A DNA stretch of 64,000 nucleotides, taken from NCBI RefSeq assembly GCF_019976755.1, contig NZ_AP023441.1, forward strand, positions 4,027,501-4,091,500. Reading direction: 5' to 3'. The stretch is from Nostoc sp. MS1 (lineage in GTDB: Bacteria; Cyanobacteriota; Cyanobacteriia; Cyanobacteriales; Nostocaceae). Positions within the stretch are counted from its first letter, which is position 1. Each line of letters starts with the position of its first letter. The position numbers and the translations under genes were made by a program. The notes below the pieces were generated by a model, which saw nothing but the letters and a program-made list of their open reading frames with translations, was not told the DNA's origin and ran no database searches. Below, piece after piece: positions 62,743 to 64,000 of the stretch.

Positions 62743-63234
62743 CTAGCTGAGAGCGTTGATAGCGTAATCGATGTAGGTGTTAGCTTCGTTAGCAGCTTGA
62801 CCGCTCAAACCGTGGTTAGCCTTGATATGCTTGAGAGCTTCAACATACCAGCTAGGAGATAAGTCAAAGGTGCTGTTGATTTCAGCCAAACCAGCAATTA
62901 GGTATTCATCCAAGGGGCCAGTACCACCAGCAACTAAGCTGTAGGTGATGATGCGCAGGTAGTGACCAACGTCACGAGCGCACTTGGATTTACCACGGCT
63001 GTCAGAAGCGAACTGAGGGCCGGGGGTTTGGGTGGTGTAAGGGAATTTTTGGTAAACAGCTTGAGTTGCACCATCAATCAAGCGTTGAGCGTTAGCGGTT
63101 AAACCACGAGCAGCTTCTAAGCTAGCAGCAGCACGTTCATAACGACCACGAGCTGATTGTAGTTCGGTGTTACCTAAAAAACGACCTTGGGTATCAGCAG
63201 CAGCAATAGCTTCGGTAATGGGGGTCTTAACCAT
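62743..63234 (-). CDS. cpcA: Phycocyanin alpha subunit
   Basis: 163 aa including Met; mature chain 162 aa. The bilin-binding Cys85 (residue 84 of the mature chain) stands in GKSKCARDVGHYLR, the site used by CpcE/CpcF. N-terminal MVKTPITEAIAAADTQGRFLGN is typical. A strong ribosome site (AAGGAG) lies before the ATG. With CpcB it builds the trimer and hexamer of the rods. Confidence 0.97.
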   Translation of the reverse strand: MVKTPITEAIAAADTQGRFLGNTELQSARGRYERAAASLEAARGLTANAQRLIDGATQAVYQKFPYTTQTPGPQFASDSRGKSKCARDVGHYLRIITYSLVAGGTGPLDEYLIAGLAEINSTFDLSPSWYVEALKHIKANHGLSGQAANEANTYIDYAINALS

Positions 63235-63321
63235 GATGTAAAATTCTCCTTGGTAATTTCGTAGTTTTGTACCTGTTTACCTAGATAATTAGGTATAGGT
63301 GCTGGAACTGGTTAATTACAA

Positions 63322-63843
63322 TTAACCAACAGCAGCAGCAGCGCGATCAAAGTAGCTAGCTACTTCAGAGATCAATTGGCTGCAATCACCTTTGGTGATA
63401 CCGTTGGGGTCGTTAGCGATGCCAACAGCAGCATCTTTCATTTTTTGAACGCCAACAGCTACGGAAGAACCGGGAGTGCCTAAAGCTTGGTATGTTTCAC
63501 GCAAGCCGTTTAAGCAGCGATCGTCTAGAACGCTTGCATCACCAGCGAGGATAGCGTAGGTGACGTAACGCAAGATGATTTCCATGTCGCGGAGACAAGC
63601 AGCCATGCGACGGTTGGTGTAAGCGTTACCACCAGGAGCAATCAATTGGGGTTGTTCTTCAAACAACGCACGAGCAGCGTTAGTAACAATAGCAGATGCG
63701 TTGCTGGTGATGCGGTTAACAACGTCCAAGCGTTTGTTACCATCTTTCACAACATTTGCCAAAGCGTCTAGTTGTTCGTTGCTCAGGAACTCGCCTCTGG
63801 AGTCAGCTTGAGAAACCACCTTGGTAAATACGTCTAATGTCAT
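63322..63843 (-). CDS. cpcB: Phycocyanin beta subunit
   Basis: 173 aa. Two bilin cysteines: Cys83 (MAACLRDMEIILRY, consensus beta-84) and Cys153 (KGDCSQLI, consensus beta-155). Asn73 in GGNAYTNRR is the methylated asparagine position. GGAG lies 10 bases before the ATG. First gene of the ten-gene operon; the region upstream to the window edge is the intergenic leader. Confidence 0.97.
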   Translation of the reverse strand: MTLDVFTKVVSQADSRGEFLSNEQLDALANVVKDGNKRLDVVNRITSNASAIVTNAARALFEEQPQLIAPGGNAYTNRRMAACLRDMEIILRYVTYAILAGDASVLDDRCLNGLRETYQALGTPGSSVAVGVQKMKDAAVGIANDPNGITKGDCSQLISEVASYFDRAAAAVG

Positions 63844-64000
63844 GGACTTAAATCTCCTAATTACTTAGTTGAGAGATGTCAGGATTAAAACTGGCTATGT
63901 CTTAATTTTTTAGAACAGGTTGTAAACAAACTGGGGATCAAACTGCTTCTCATGTAGTCTCAAAATTCCCTGCTATTTCCAGAAGGAGAAAAATGAGAAA
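63844..64000. promoter_or_regulatory. Leader and upstream region of cpcB, cut by the window
   Basis: 157 bases upstream of cpcB on the minus strand; AT-rich with a ribosome site near the ATG. The cpc promoter(s) may lie here or beyond the edge. No promoter element can be fixed. Confidence 0.4.

Overview
The window looks like chromosomal DNA of a filamentous, heterocyst-forming cyanobacterium of the Nostoc/Anabaena group. The support is a complete Anabaena-type phycocyanin operon with four tandem cpcG rod-core linker genes, a fraC-fraD-fraE filament-integrity operon, light-independent protochlorophyllide reductase (chlB), pcyA, plant-type zeta-carotene desaturase, frequent GCGATCGC (HIP1) octamers, and many heptanucleotide short tandem repeats between genes. 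No strain can be named from sequence alone.

Layout. 1-10 kb: the 3' part of an Mg-type P-type ATPase, a CDF cation transporter, chlB, a PAS-rich hybrid histidine kinase and menD. 10-17 kb: a zinc-ribbon Ser/Thr kinase with a membrane tail, then a two-gene P-loop ATPase locus. The first ATPase gene of that locus is broken by two frameshifts and a stop; the second is an intact 1002-aa ATPase-winged helix-TPR protein. 17-25 kb: pcyA, a fasciclin-domain protein, a GH13 amylase, a glycosyltransferase, a MITE-like palindromic element, two tandem ArsR-DUF2087 regulators with symmetric operator-like palindromes, and terC. 25-35 kb: ndk, speA, a sugar nucleotidyltransferase, scpA, a baeRF-type protein, a secreted protein, an SRPBCC protein and zds. 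35-42 kb: a short ribbon-helix-helix gene, a 1.7-kb AT-rich stretch without genes, a large cyanobacterial conserved protein, an IscA/SufA-type protein, small TPR and membrane proteins, a TIGR01777 epimerase and a 36-aa single-span membrane protein.

42-56 kb: a double-domain BtuR/CobO-like protein, fraCDE, a pentapeptide protein, an orphan sugar ABC permease, purN, a secreted protein, an intact insertion sequence with a 4-bp target duplication, a CPBP protease, a DUF3326 protein, a 2Fe-2S ferredoxin and acnB. 56-64 kb, minus strand: cpcB-cpcA-cpcC-cpcD-cpcE-cpcF-cpcG1-cpcG2-cpcG3-cpcG4. The third cpcG ends in a transmembrane helix and is the CpcL type that attaches rods to photosystem I.

How the genes fit together. 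pcyA makes the bilin that CpcE/CpcF attach to CpcA, and CpcB/CpcA rods are built on the CpcC, CpcD and CpcG linkers. chlB, menD and zds supply chlorophyll, phylloquinone and carotenoids for the same photosystems. FraCDE belongs to the cell-cell junctions of the filament.

The features most worth a second look are the decayed twin-ATPase locus with its 18-bp inverted repeat and exact 102-bp TPR units, the ArsR-DUF2087 pair with nested palindromes, and the way heptamer repeats supply start codons, stop codons and even coding segments of real genes (menD is the clearest). Nothing here can be declared a new system from sequence alone. The twin-ATPase locus is the best candidate.
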